NCBI RefSeq assembly: GCF_002994745.2
Contig: NC_037094.1
Span: 18,585,001-18,649,000, forward strand
Reading direction: 5' to 3'
From: Rosa chinensis
Lineage: Eukaryota; Streptophyta; Magnoliopsida; Rosales; Rosaceae
Length of the DNA: 64,000 nucleotides
Shown: positions 10,004-22,432 of the stretch, piece after piece
Layout of the letters: each line of letters begins with the position of its first letter
Position numbering within the stretch: position 1 is the first letter of the stretch
Program-made: the position numbers and the translations under genes
Notes under the pieces: generated by a model
Told to the model about the DNA's origin: nothing
Databases searched by the model: none
Seen by the model: only the letters and a program-made list of their open reading frames with translations

Positions 10004-10373
10004 CCCTATCATGGGCGGACATCTGCACTTTCGCTAAAGTGCGGACGTCGACGCAGCAGTAGGTTTCAGGCGGCGACGGCGGCGTAGGGCTGGCCGGAGG
10101 GAGGCCGGAGGCGTCCCAAACCTCTTCTGGGCAACGATTGAGGTCGGAGGAGGTCGGGGTTGCCAGTTTCTGGGCAACTACCTCACCTGCAACTGCAGGT
10201 TCTGTGTAGCGCTGCAGAACGGTCGCCAACGACTCCACCCAACCGCAGACCAGCTTCACAGACCCTCGGAGTCCATTCGGCAAGCCGCGCCACGCCATCG
10301 ACTCTTGATCGAGGTCGGAGGAGCGACGTCCACACTTTTTCTGAGTTGTGGACGTCCGCTCTCGAACGGCTCC
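10002..10373. mobile_element. MITE-like element inserted in a TA microsatellite
   Basis: A GC-rich ~370-bp block sits between (TA)n on the left and (TG)n(TA)n on the right. Its ends are imperfect inverted repeats: left 10014-10050 (GCGGACATCTGCACTTT..AAAGTGCGGACGTCG) and right 10323-10361, whose complement reads GCGGACGTCCAC..AAAGTGTGGACGTCG. Each arm is itself palindromic. Flanking TA tracts recall Micron-type MITEs that target (TA)n. The ORFs across it on both strands show no protein family. Confidence 0.65.
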
Positions 10374-10539
10374 GTGTGTGTGTGTATATATATATATTTA
10401 TATAGGGTTTACGGTACTATTGGCTAATTGAAACCGGAGCCATTTTCTTCACAAGAACCCACATCTTCAGAGGTCCCATATCTTTATCACCTCATTAAAA
10501 TCCCCATATAATCAATTTACACAAGCATTGATTGTATAC

Positions 10540-10830
10540 GAATTGCTGGCAAATTAAGGCAAGGACAGTATGGTGGTCCTCTTACTGACTTTGGATTGAA
10601 AACTGACCAAACAGAAGTAAAGAACCACATGGGCATGAGTTCTATGAACATTATTGGGTTCTTCCTGCCAAAAAAAAGTTGGTGCATTTTCGGAACTTGG
10701 ATTGGAAATTGTGGGAAAAGCTTACACTCTTTGAGATTGCAAGTGGTATTGGCATGCATATCAGAGTGGATAATAACACTTTGGAAATTAATGTGAAATT
10801 TGGTGTCCTTTTCTCAACATTTTGATGAAT
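10540..10830 (+). pseudogene. LINE ORF1 (DUF4283-type) relic
   Basis: One frame reads LPAKKKLVHFRNLDWKLWEK followed by LTLFEIASGIGMHIRVDNNT. This resembles the 'LFEIAxxIGxPxxID..T' segment of the DUF4283 domain in ORF1 of plant LINEs. Stops and missing flanks show decay, and no zinc knuckle is retained. Confidence 0.5.
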
Positions 10831-13091
10831 GGGAATTGATCGAACCAACTAAGTTTCTCAAATTAAGCTTAATTGCATTATATCTAGGATGATTCGGAGA
10901 TTAAAAAAATTAACGATTAAAAATTCTGCACATAATGTTTTGGTGATTTAGTTGCAATGAACTTTTATCTAAATGAAGTCGAAATCTTCATTCAATTCTA
11001 ATAAAGCAATACCACATTTACCTTTTAAGACTTTCTGATGACGATAAAAAACCCAAAAAATAAATAAATCAGAGACCTAACTAACTGTGATACCATGCAC
11101 ATGCAAATATATGAAAGTTTATGCAGAATCCATTCATAGTTATATGGTTGAAGTGTCCGGAAAAGGGTTTGATGCATGGTTGGTCTGTTACCTTGGGAGA
11201 ATTGATATCAAGTCCAGAAATCATGTGCTTTCTGTGTTGAAAATAACAAGTCCATAAATCATGTGCTTCCCAGCAAACTCTACATCTACATGAAAAATTG
11301 AAAAATGAAAATAAATTGTCTTCCCAAGGAAAGCTTTATCATTGCAGTCAAACAACCAACGCTGGTAACTCGGACCCTACCCTGCATACTTCGGCTAACT
11401 TTATGACTTTATCATTGCAGTCAAACAACCAAGGCTGGTAACTCGGACCCTACTCTGCATACTTCGGCTAAATATATATGCACATGTGTGTACGTATTGC
11501 TTGTGCTTTTTTCATTTTGTTTGGCCATCTTGCTTGTGCTTTGCATATATGGCGCTCTTGTACTTGTGTTTAACTGTGATTACGAAGTGGATTTCAGTTT
11601 TTTTTCAATCTATACCAATTAAGTTCATTGAAAATTTCAGTTTCACTTTTATCCCTAAAACAAGTTCAAAAAAGGAAAATTACTTATTGCTTACAAGAAG
11701 TACTTTTAGTCTAGAGGTTCTACATGTGCCAAAGATTTTCTTTTTTTGCTTTCTTTACTTTTTTTTTTATTATTATTATTTTTTTTACACGGTCATTCCT
11801 ATGTTGGTTATACAAGAAGAAATAATTTGACGTACTTCAATTGCAAAATGTTGATAGATAGAGCACATAGCTCGCTAGCTATGACTTCGTTCTAATAAGC
11901 TTAAGTTTATCTACTTCTCACCCTTCATTTTAGGTTTTCACTTACAACCAAATATATGTGTGTTTTTCTTTTCTGCATACTATATGTGAGTGTGTTTAGA
12001 GTTTCAAGCTCAATGGAGCATTACTCCTTGCGGCAATATTGTTTTTCATAGGTTTAGAACTACTGTTACTTTGTAAATGCTTGGAACCATTTTTCTTCTT
12101 CTCGGCTTTCTTTGTTGATATTCTTTCATATATATCGTGGAATGCAGCTGGTTAGTCTTTTTCGCGCATCTCTTATTCAAGTTGGGTCGCCTTTTTTTCA
12201 AGCTCGCACGCGTCATTTTAAATCTCAAGCACCTCTTTTGAGACCACCGCCAATTTTTATTTTTTATTTTTGGTTTCATTATCATTTTGTTCATGGAAAA
12301 TTTATCATTCAAGTTTTCTGATTGTCTAATTAGTGACTGCAAAATTTTAAAGTTTCAATCATATCGTGTTAATTTTATTTTTTTGGATAAAAACTCATTT
12401 ATAACCCGGGTATACTGGCTCTAACTAATTACCTATTCCGCTATTCCATTAATTTCCAGATTTGATGGTGATGATTGAAGCTATATACATCAGGGCCCTG
12501 TACTGATACTGGTTGATAAAGCATAAAAAAAAAATTAAAAAAAAAAAAAAAAAAACCTAAGAAATCCACAAAAGGGAAATCCACTAATGGATCGGAGATC
12601 GACCACATTTTGGATGATGGGTCCACATTCACACCTTCACAAATCATTTAATTCAATGTCTTTTGGATGAATTAATGTAATCTCCTTTAATTAAAGTTAT
12701 ATTTGTGTAATTTTAGAAAAATTAGTTTTCATTTCTGTAATCGAAACATCTATTGGGGGCAATAGACGTTTTAAAATTGATATAATTTCTTTGTTTTTTT
12801 CTTTAATCAAAGTTTTATCTGTCTAATTTTCAGAAGATTAGTTCTTGCTCTCTAAAGTTAAAAAAAAAAATCAAAATTTTAATAAAGATAAAAAATTAAA
12901 ATAATATTACGAACAATATTTTTTTTTAATTACATATTTTATTAATCAAACTTATAGTTTTTAGATTTGAGACAATTTTTCATAATGGAAGTTTAATTTA
13001 TCTATGAATTTTAAATCATACTAAAGAATAGTTTTAATGGTCAGTAGAAAGAATAATATTATTGTTTGAAGAAAAAAAGAAGAAAGAATAA
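10831..13091. other. AT-rich intergenic region with small repeats
   Basis: A 73-bp tandem duplication spans 11337-11482 (TATCATTGCAGTCAAACAAC twice). Bases 11284-11338 recur at 16060-16107 (TCTTCCCAAGGAAAGCTTT). Bases 12660-12850 resemble the palindromic repeats inside the MULE at 13.1-14.6 kb. No coding sequence is supported. Confidence 0.6.
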
Positions 13092-13294
13092 TAGTAATGC
13101 GGGTCCTTGACCCAAAGCCCCAAAATAAGCCAAAGTTATCCCACTTACCCCAGCAACAGATTTTTATTCCCCACTACCCGATTTAAATTAAAAAGACAAT
13201 TTTACCCTCAGTCAAATTAATAAATTACACCATATGCCATCGAGCTCTCTCTCCTCCCTCCCCTTCGATCTGACTCTCTCTCCTCTTCGATCTG

Positions 13295-13397
<103 letters not shown>

Positions 13398-13959
13398 CGG
13401 CAATAGTCGTGCAGCCCAGAAACCGGCGCTCGTGCAGCCCAGAAACCGGCGCTCGTGCAGTTGGTGACGAGTTTCTGCAACCCAGAAGACGGCGGCGAGT
13501 TCGTGCAGCCGGCGCCATCGATCGTACAGCCGGCGGCGAGCTCGGAGTTCCATTACGTCACCTCCGTGCAGCTAGGTCGGAGTTCCGGTTAGTGCAGCGA
13601 GCTCGGAGTTCGCACCATCGATTGCCGGCGGCGAGTTCGTGCTGAAGGCTGAACTCACCGGTTGCTTGGCTTCGCCGATCACGAAATCAAAACCGCAACT
13701 CATCTCCGGCGGGAATTGGCGCTCGAGCTCGACCTCTGGTGCTCGACCCAGGCTCTCCGGCCTCGACACAGGCCTGTGGTAGAGGAGAACATGGATCTGG
13801 TATGCCGGTGGTGGAGGAGAACCACGATTTGGTGCCCAGAGCTTTTCTCTGGGTGCCCAAATCAATTTTTTTTTTTTTTGCTGTAAATTGGTTCAGAAGC
13901 CCAAAATGAAAAGAAAGAAAGAAAAAAAAAGTTTCTATTGGGGCAATAGAGGCCTCTTA

Positions 13960-14235
13960 AATATCTATTGGGGGGCAATAGACGTCTATTGGAGGGCAGT
14001 AGACGTTTTGAATTGATGTAATCTCCTCTCTTTTTTTCGTTAATCAAAGTTTTATTTATCTAATTTTAATAAATAAATGGGTATTAGGAGGTAATAGACA
14101 TCTATTGGAGGGCAATAGACGTCTATTGGGGGCAATAGACGTCTATTGGGGGGCAATACATGGCTGATAGTCGTCTATTGGGGGGCAATAGACGTCTATT
14201 AGGGGGCAATAGACGTCTATTGGGGGCAAAAAAAC
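13960..14235. repeat. Array of ~20-bp palindromic units
   Basis: The unit GTCTATTGGGGGCAATAGAC, itself a hairpin (GTCTATTG/CAATAGAC), occurs about seven times with small changes. A further copy lies outside the element near 12750, next to the same downstream sequence (TTTTATCTGTCTAATTTT). Confidence 0.9.
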
Positions 14236-14253
14236 TTTCCGGTGGGTGGTAGC

Positions 14254-14350
14254 CGGTGATCGGAATCCTGCGGCCGGTGACCGGATTCCGGCGGCCGGTG
14301 ACCGGATTCCGGCGGCCGGTGACCGGATTCCGGCGGCCGGTGACCGGACT
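14254..14350. repeat. 21-bp GC-rich minisatellite
   Basis: About four units of GGCGGCCGGTGACCGGATTCC occur in tandem. On the minus strand they would encode repeated AGIRSPA, but no gene context supports translation. Confidence 0.9.
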
Positions 14351-14587
14351 CCGGCGAAGTCCCCTATGGTTTCTCTCTCTTCCATTCTCTCTCTCTCTCT
14401 CTAAGTAACAAAGGTGAGGGTAAAATGGTATTAAAAAAATAATAAAAACAAAAAAAAAATCTTAATGGGGTATTAGGGAAGACCTCCTTAGAGTGTTTGG
14501 GGTAAGAGGGAATTAAAAAAACTTAGTGGGGTAAGTGGGAAAAAAATCTATAAAAATGGTGTAAATGGACAAAATCCCTAGTAATGC

Positions 14588-14690
14588 TGATGATAGCGAT
14601 ACTCGAACCTAGGACCACATCACCACATCCACATCCAAAAAAGCCTCTACCACTACAGCAAACCAGCTATCAATGGTAATATCAAACTAG
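14588..14690 (-). mobile_element. tRNA-derived SINE-like sequence
   Basis: On the minus strand, GCTGTAGTGGTAGAGG (A-box-like, 14645-14668) precedes GGTTCGAGT (B-box-like, 14601-14609) at pol III promoter spacing. No poly(A) tail or flanking duplication was identified. Confidence 0.4.
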
Positions 14691-17269
14691 AAAGATTTTA
14701 TACTAAATCTTACTGGGGCACCGGACCCACCGTGCCCCAACGTGACTCCACCGAAAAAAAAAACTACATTATTTCCAACACCGTTACCAATTTTGACATG
14801 GTATCACATAGCTTTGGTCAAAGTAAAAGCATGGATTTTACTGGCCATGTGAATGGAGTCATGAGTGTCGGCCTTTATTATTACACTACATCCCCACTAC
14901 TGGGTATGGGCATGGTGTCATGACTACTGTCAGCCTAGCTCCCATAATCAAACTCCATACTCCATACTCAAAGAATGGTACTTCCGCCACAGCCACACAA
15001 CCACCAAGAAGAAGATGTTTGACAACCGGGTAACCATAAAAAAAATAAAAATACAACCGGGTAAACAAATAGTGAGATATCGATTAGTTTGATGTAGGCT
15101 GGGAAGAGGTACTAGGTTGGGTAAATTGGGGAAAAACAGAGGAGAGATATGAGGAAAAAAAAAATGTTTAGGGTTGAGTCAAGCAGTGAGGGGATTGACG
15201 CTAGATTCTTCAATCTCAAAACTTAACCAACCGTCTTTTTTTAACAAACATAGTTGTTTATTATAATATATGGATATAATGGAGACCAGTCATAACACCG
15301 CAAATACTCATATAATTGTTTAGGGTTACATCTAAGCACACAATTTATGCACAACGTGCTACTATGACTATCAATGTCCAACTCCTCCTGTACCTACCTA
15401 GCTACCCATCAACTAATCCCCTCCATCAATTATACTTTGATTTTCAAATTTAAAATTTCAAATGTCAAGTTTATTTCAAAATCAACATCATCCATTCATT
15501 CCCCTTTCCTTTTATGTTGATCAATTATTGTCTCTGTTTGTCACATACACGACAACCTCGCGATGTTCCAATTATCATGTGTTTTTTTTTTCTTTTCTTT
15601 TACCCCTCTTCAAAACTTTTACCATCACTACCATGAAATTAAGTGGTATTGTAAAACAATTTACATGTTACATGGGTTATAAAAATGCTGGAAACTTTTA
15701 TTTTCAAACTTATATGATTGCGATTAATTTGCCGTTATCTTTTGAATATTGTTGCTTAAATATATAATAGGGAACAGTGTTGATTGATTTGGAGTGATAT
15801 TCTATTGTGTAGTATCATCATTTCAACTATAAAATTATTTTCATTTATGTAAATCTGTAATGTTTTCTTCATGGATCAACTAAGTATTAATTTTTGAGTA
15901 TGTATCTTTTGAATCTTGTCCCTTAATTATTGCAATAAAATTATTTTTATACTGAAATATTTTCTTGATCAATCAACTGTTATCTTTATTTCTTTTAGTC
16001 CTGTACTCGATGACCAATCTAACCCAACAAATTAAATGTTTTTTTGATCGATCAACTATTATCTACATGAAAAATTGAAAATAAATTGTCTTCCCAAGGA
16101 AAGCTTTGTAGCAGAGCTGTCAAGGAAATGCATTTTTGGTATATCAAAAAGGAAGGCCAATCCCTCATGGCAGTTTATTTTATTTTTGTTTCTACTCTTT
16201 TTTTGTTTTTTTTTGAAAATTTTGTTCATTTTTTGGGTGAAATTTTGTTTACTACTTTTAAAAACTAACAGTGGGCTGTTCAGGGAGTAGTGGAGTACGA
16301 AGCGTCGGTTTAAAGCGACAAGGAGGGCCCACGTTACGGGGAAAGAAAATCTCCATCGATGGTAAAAGAGGTCGCGTGGTAATTTCCATTGCTTCAAAAA
16401 ATCTAACTTCCATTCAAAACTGTAAAGTGGGATAATAATTAGGAGAGCATGTGCTCTGCGCAGAGCCATCAATCAGTAGTGGGGTTCTGAAAGAGACCAT
16501 CCACAATAAAGAGAAGGCATGTGTTCCGCTGCTCTTTACTCTCTAGTGTTGCTTACAGAGCAACAGTGGGAAATGAGAGACCATCCCACAATAAGGAAGG
16601 CATGCTTAAATGTCGCTGTGGAAGACGTATTTGGCAGGGCGGTTGGCGACAAAAGTAGTAGTAATGTAGTAGTAATCATAATGACCTAATTAAGGCCAAG
16701 AACGCGTCCACCCTCCCCACAACTCAACTCCTCTACCTCTTGATCCTTGCTTGTTTCCTTCTCTTATATGGTTGTATGTATGCGTCTTAAAGCGAAAATT
16801 ATGAAGTTGGTGCTTTACCCTCAAGGCCTCAAGTATATGAAGGACCCACTGTTTGATATGGCAGTTTCAGCTTGAGATTTGAGAGAGTTGAATTGGCAAT
16901 GGAGCAGGATTGTGATCGGAGACCTATCCTACAAAATTTATCTGATCTATCGCTGATCTCAGTGACTCACGTGTTGCTACTTGCCAGTTCCCCAATTGAA
17001 CATAGATGTTTTCAACTTCGTAGACCACAAGTTAACAATTATGATATTCTTTTTTTTGTTAATATCCTCGTATCCATTGATAGAGGTAATGCAACATACA
17101 GGAACAAGTGAGATTTCCGAGTCTTCTAGTTCTTCTGCTCAGATGGGTTTGCATTAAGATAAAGCAATAGTAGTTATCTTACTTTCTAATCATTTTTTAC
17201 CTGGTCGTGACTCGTGAGTGATAATTTTGTACTGAATAAACATAACAATGAACAAAAAAAAATTACAAC
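14691..17269. other. AT-rich intergenic region
   Basis: No coding sequence is supported. Noted: the second copy of the 11.28-kb repeat at 16060-16107, a perfect 14-bp palindrome GCTCTGCGCAGAGC at 16453-16466, and a ~95-bp imperfect tandem repeat around 16485-16610 (AGAGACCATC..AAGGCATG). Confidence 0.5.
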
Positions 17270-17580
17270 AACATGAAATTTTATTATATAGATCCCACAT
17301 TCCCAACAATACATTACAACAAAATACACAACAGAAATTAAGAACGATTAAGAGACCACCAAGAGATTAAAACAGACACCACCACGGGATCTAAACCGCC
17401 ACCACCCGGCCACTCCACAAGCCCAACATGAAATTTTATTATATAGATCCCACATTCCAACAATACATTACAACAAAATACACAACAGAAATTAAGAACG
17501 ATTAAAAGACACCACCAAGAGATTAAAACAGACACCACCACGGGATCTAAACCGCCACCACCCGGCCACTCCACAAGCCC
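17270..17580. repeat. 155-bp tandem duplication
   Basis: Two units (17270-17424 and 17425-17580) begin AACATGAAATTTTATTATAT and end CACTCCACAAGCCC, differing by a few bases. They sit just downstream, on the minus strand, of the peptide ORF repeats at 17.7-18.4 kb and may be part of their 3' end. Confidence 0.95.
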
Positions 17581-17723
17581 CCCAGCCACACCAGAACCGT
17601 ATTCCCCCGCTTCCCGAGGGGTGTTTCTGGGCTTGTTAAGGGCCCTTCATCGGTTCCCTTCCCATGAGCCTCCTCTCTCTCTCACGGGGCTCAAAGTGTG
17701 CAGGCTGAATCTGCTCGGGATTA

Positions 17724-18376
17724 GCATTGTAATATGGGTTTTCAATTACCCGGGGAAAATTACCATTGGGATTCAGTATGACAGGTGGGTTCGGATCTTT
17801 GGGTCAACGATATAGTTTTGATTTGGAACATAGGGAGGATAATCTCCGTATGGGTTGGGAATGAAGGGGGGATTTTTGTTGGCCATGGATGAGGATAGGA
17901 AATGAAGGTATGCAAAGATTACAAGCAGTAAGATAAAAGATGGGAGTGCCGAGAGTGCCTCCGCTCGTCGGGTTTTAAAGGAAGAAGAATGGTGAAGTTC
18001 GTAAAAAACTGTAAGAAACAAGGGTAAATTTATAAACAAATCGGAATCGGGCATTGTAATAAGGGTTTTCAATTACCCGGGAAAAATTACCATTGGGATT
18101 CAGTAGGACAGGTGGGTTCGGATCGTTTGGCTCAACGATAAAGTTCTGATTTGGAACATATGGAGGATTATCTCCGTATGGGTTGGGAATGAACGGGGGT
18201 TGTTGTTGGCCATGGATGAGGATAGGAAATGAGGGTATGCAAAGATTACAAGCAGTAAGATAAAAATGGGAGTGCCAAGAGTGCCTCCGCTCGTCGGGTT
18301 TTAAAGGAAGAAGAATGGTGAAGTTCGTAACAAACTGTAAGAAACAAGGGTAAATTTATGAACAAATCGGAATCGG
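17724..18376 (-). pseudogene. Two tandem 327-bp units, each with a degenerate Pro/Asn-rich secreted-peptide ORF
   Basis: Unit 1 (17724-18050) and unit 2 (18051-18376) are ~90% alike. On the minus strand unit 1 encodes a hydrophobic stretch (ALPSFILLLVIFAYLHFLSS, signal-peptide-like), then NKNPPFIPNPYGDYPPYVPN. Unit 2 has the equivalent PPFIPNPYGDNPPYVPNQNF and continues in frame through DPNPPVLLNPNGNF. Unit 1 has lost one base at the DPK/NDP position and shifts frame there. Unit 2 is shifted within the hydrophobic part. Neither unit is fully open. The family is not recognised; the layout suggests a small secreted or cell-wall peptide. Confidence 0.55.
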
Positions 18377-18559
18377 GCCAGGCCGAGCCCAGCCCAGGAT
18401 ATACCAATACGGCATTCGGCCCAGTCAGCCTAGGATATGAATCACTGTGAAATTGGGCCGGGTCGAATGCTAACCTAGAAATACAAAAATATCAATTGGC
18501 CCGTGCTAAAAAATTTTCAAAATCTGAAGAAATTAAATTAAAAAAAAAAAAAATTACCT

Positions 18560-19022
18560 GGAGGCGCCGGTGGATGTGAAGGAAGGAGGAGATCCATCTT
18601 CCTTGGCTTCACTTGATCTCTGTTATCCATTCCATCTGAATTCGGGGCTCAGCAAAACCTTCAGGTATTTGTGGCTACATAATGACCCAGATACCCTAAG
18701 GCCTTAAGGATCTAACCGATAAAAATACAGAATGAGATCTGCTTTTCTTCTCTCCTCCATTGAACCCAATAAGTATCGAGAAAACCAAGTGAACAATCTG
18801 CTATGGCTATGGTTGTGACTATGTATAAGGATTGGCATATTTTTGGGCGTGAAGCTAAATCCCCAGGAACTAAATCGGAATCTGAAGGTGAGGGGAGGAG
18901 GTTTTTAGGGTTCACACAGAGAGATGAGAGAGAGAGAGAGGAGTGGGTTTGGATTATCAACTTTACCCAATATAGCAGCCTCGTACACCATTCACTTGTC
19001 TACCAAGTATGGTATATATAGC
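18560..19022 (-). other. Possible promoter and first exon of an unidentified minus-strand gene
   Basis: A TATA motif on the minus strand (TATATATACC near 19011-19020) precedes a CT-rich leader (18905-18950). An 82-codon ORF (18960-18712) of unknown family and a short Met-initiated ORF ending at a GTAATT donor (~18559-18630, starts MDNRDQVKPRK) follow. It could be the 5' part of the duplicated peptide gene downstream. Nothing confirms expression. Confidence 0.25.
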
Positions 19023-19347
19023 AATGTTTTTATATTTATTATCTCCACGGGGGCCCACATATATGGCAAAACAAAAACAATGGTTCACTTTGGAGTTTGG
19101 ACGGCGTAGCTAAACAAATTTTTGCTCAACCTTTTGTGCCTCGATTAAATGGTCGAGTCGGATATTCAGAGTGTACTCAGCATTTAAATTCATCATGAGT
19201 ATATGTCATGAAATGCCAAATTGAAATTACCGCAATATAGAATTGACTGTACAAATGAGCTGCATACATATTCACATATTTTCATCTTCTATCTTCAATT
19301 TCAATTTTCTACCAAATAATTTAATTTGCAAAAAAGAACATAATAAG

Positions 19348-20058
19348 CAGGGGCGGATCCAGCCATGTTTCGGTTGGGCTCAAGCCCTACCGAGATTTTT
19401 GGGCCGGAAAAAAAAATTAAGTCTATATATTTGTGTTTTTTTTTTTTGAAGTCTCTTTCCCTTTCTCAAGCCCCACCACCGATTCTTCTCGTCTTCTTCT
19501 ATTCCTGTTCGATTCCGAGATCCAGGCCTCCAGGCTCCAGCAGTAAACGAAAGTTCTAGGTTTCTTCTTTTCTTCTTCTCCTCCTCTCCGTCTTCGACCC
19601 TCGATGCGTTGATAGCTTGATCAGTCACTCCACCGACTACTGCTTCAGGTCTCTTATCTTATTCTCCTCATTCTCTGGCTCTGTCTTTGGCCCTTGATGG
19701 CTTGATCAGTGAGTCCACCGAAATAGCTAATCACCGATGTTAAATAGGTATTCTGATAACCAATTCATGAAACCTAAATTGAAATTGTTAAAGCTAATTA
19801 GCTAAACCCTTTTTGATTTCTGACCTTTTGGGTACTGGGTTGTTTTTTGGTATCTGAAATTGTGTAAACGTGAATTTGTGGGTTTGTTGAATTTTTGTGT
19901 ATGTGTAAACGTGAATTTGATTTCTGGGTTGGGTTTGCTGAATTTGTGTGTAAACTTGAATGGAGTTCATGGGTGTTGCTAATGTGCATAGCCATTTTTT
20001 TTTTCATTTGTTAAGAAATTCAAGCCCCACCAAGGTTGAATTCCTGGATCCGCCCCTG
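19348..20058. mobile_element. Non-autonomous hAT element with 8-bp target duplication
   Basis: The terminal inverted repeat CAGGGGCGGATCCAG occurs at the left end, with its complement CTGGATCCGCCCCTG at the right. Both are flanked by ATAATAAG (19340-19347 and 20059-20066). The 8-bp duplication and CAGGGGCGG termini are characteristic of plant hAT elements. The 711-bp interior has no transposase. Confidence 0.92.
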
Positions 20059-20729
20059 ATAATAAGTGAAAAGTTGCAACTAGCATTGGAGCCGGAATAT
20101 ACTCATCTAGAAATGAAATCGGATGCACAGCTATTGTTCATTCGATTCAAGAGCTATAAGATAACCTGATGTGCACCTTTCGCTCCCATAGTTCTAAGAG
20201 AATGTAATAGCACTAACGCACTATACATGCACTAGCAAATCATGCAAAGAAGCATCGAGAAGTCTGTACTTGGTTTGAGGATTATCCTCCTTGGTTGAAT
20301 GTCTGCAAACAAGCTGATTTAGAGATTATGTCTTATAGTGTAAGGATGGTTGTTCCATTCCTATGTACTGTATTGATCATTTTCAATAAAGTTTCATTCT
20401 CAAAAAAATAAAAAATTGCACTAAATTTGACAAGAACTGGTAATCCTCTACACGTTAATTGTGTACTTCCTACTGCCAAAATTGTCGTCTTTGATCAGTT
20501 TGTCCTTATCACTTATTAGCATCGGCTCCATGAACAAATTATTAAATATAATTTTTATAATTTTTCTGTATTTTACACATATTATAAAATAAAAATGAAT
20601 ATTTTAGATATTAATTTAGGAATTAATTAAAAGTAATTTGCAGACATTTTCAATAAACTATTATACGGACTATTTGAATAGCATCCTTGCCTATTTTTCT
20701 CATCGGAATACGAAAAGATAGTAAAATGA

Positions 20730-20834
20730 AGGAGTGTGTGTGTGTTGGTGGGGTGGTAAGGCTCTAAACTTTTATTTGGGAGGTCAGGAGTTCAAGCCCC
20801 ATCATGAATGGGGTGGCGATTAAAAAAAAAAAAA
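20730..20834 (+). mobile_element. tRNA-derived SINE-like sequence with A-tail
   Basis: GGGTGGTAAGGCTC (20751-20764) resembles a pol III A box and AGGAGTTCAAGCCCC (20786-20800) a B box. An A-run at 20822-20834 ends the unit. Flanking duplication is not evident. Confidence 0.5.
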
Positions 20835-21180
20835 GGCTTGGCTCTAGAGGTGGTAACAATACTAGCAGGTTTGATTTTATGGGGCTCTCTAAGGTTGTGT
20901 TGCTTTCAAAAGTGGGTAAAGATTGAGTTTTTTTTTTCTTTTTCTTTTTTGAGAATATGGTAAAGATTCAGCTTGAGTGGAAAGAGAATGCTAAGACTTA
21001 GAAGGGCTCCCTTTGTTGATTGTACATGATATTGAGTGTTCTAACACATGAATACCGCTTTAGGAATTAAAGATCGACTTATCCTTCTGGAGGAGTACTG
21101 AGCAAGTGCTTGCAGCCGATCTTGATGAAAAAGCCACCCCGCTTCTCGATTACTATAGGCTTAATTGGAATACCTTTGTA

Positions 21181-21592
21181 GTGTGTTTGGATGAGGGAAA
21201 AAATGATGGAATTTAATTGAAAGTGAGGATTTCATAATTCCTAAAAGCCAATTCCCTCATTTGGCACTATCAGATTGGAAATTTTAAATTTTTCTGTGGA
21301 AAAAAACGAAGGAATTCGTTATTTAAATTTTTCACTTCAATTTCTACCAAAATAGTTGTCATTTACAAATTCCTTTGTAGTATTCCATTTTTATTTCCAA
21401 AACAAGATTTTTTTTCTATTTTATCTTTTTATTTGTTTTAAACTTTCTTAATTTATTACACATTTCAAATCTTAAATAGATGCAACCAAACAATAGAAAT
21501 TCCAATTAATGAAATTTTAGATTGATGGAGTTAAAGATTCCATCATTTATAAATTCCTACGGATTTTATAATTTTCTCATCCAAACGCACCC
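21181..21592. mobile_element. MITE with GTGTGTTTGGATGAG termini
   Basis: The left end GTGTGTTTGGATGAG and the right end CTCATCCAAACGCAC are inverted repeats around ~400 bp of AT-rich sequence with no ORF. The target duplication is unclear, so the superfamily is not assigned. Confidence 0.7.
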
Positions 21593-22432
21593 TTAGTCTG
21601 TAGTTTGATTCAGTATTTGTTGTTTGCATGCCCTCGTGTTCTTTATTATTTAAGTTGTTCAGTGTTTGGCGTTGCTGCATTATGTCCTTGAAAGAAATCT
21701 AGGTTAGCTTGTGATCGAACAAAAGGTTTCCATTTAAAATTCTAACCTCTGGCATGACTCAACTTCTTTTTTTCTCTTTTTGGTAACTAGTGCATGATTA
21801 CTGCATCTTATGAGAAATTTGCATTATGTTTCATCTATATGCTTGAAGTAACTCACTATTGCTAATGATTCAGCAGTACCTCTTGGCTTATAAGAGATCC
21901 TTTTTTTTTTAATAGGAAAACTTCTATCTGGACGTACTTGTTTTTATTCAAGTATTGCAAGGAGTAGTCTAGTACTTGGAATGCTGGAATAGCTTAATAT
22001 AAGTAACCTGTTTGCAATAATTAAAAAAAAAAAAAAACCTGTTTGCTTTTCTAAAAAAAAGTAACTTTTTGCTTGAGCTGTTCATTTTTTTCTTCACATT
22101 TCTATCATTTCGTTGGTCTTGCCAATGGATCAGAATGAATCACTTTATGGATAAGAAGTGTGATTGACATAGATCTAAATGGTTTTGTAATCATCAATTG
22201 TGAGAGACTTAACTTCTCTCATGAATGATTAATAACAGGGTGAAAAACAAACGAAAATAGAATTAGCATATGTGAAATATATGCTTGATATGGGGTTTCC
22301 TTTGAATCGCTTTAATGACCTAAGTATGAAAAAGACGGTCACAATATTTTAGATATCATGGAAATTAAAGGTGGGTGAAAGGGTTATGTATAGACAAAGT
22401 ATTTGCATCATCTCCTCCTCACCTTGATGCCC

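Noticed and set aside
9915..10298. 127-codon minus-strand ORF and its plus-strand partner
   Set aside because: They cross the MITE-like element and the TA microsatellite (Ile-Tyr repeat) with no family resemblance.
12046..12342. 98-codon Lys/Arg-rich minus-strand ORF
   Set aside because: Its composition follows T-rich sequence on the plus strand, with no family match or splice context.
13960..14235. CRISPR-like regularly repeated palindromes
   Set aside because: Plant nuclear context, units nearly contiguous without unique spacers, inside a MULE. It is a minisatellite.
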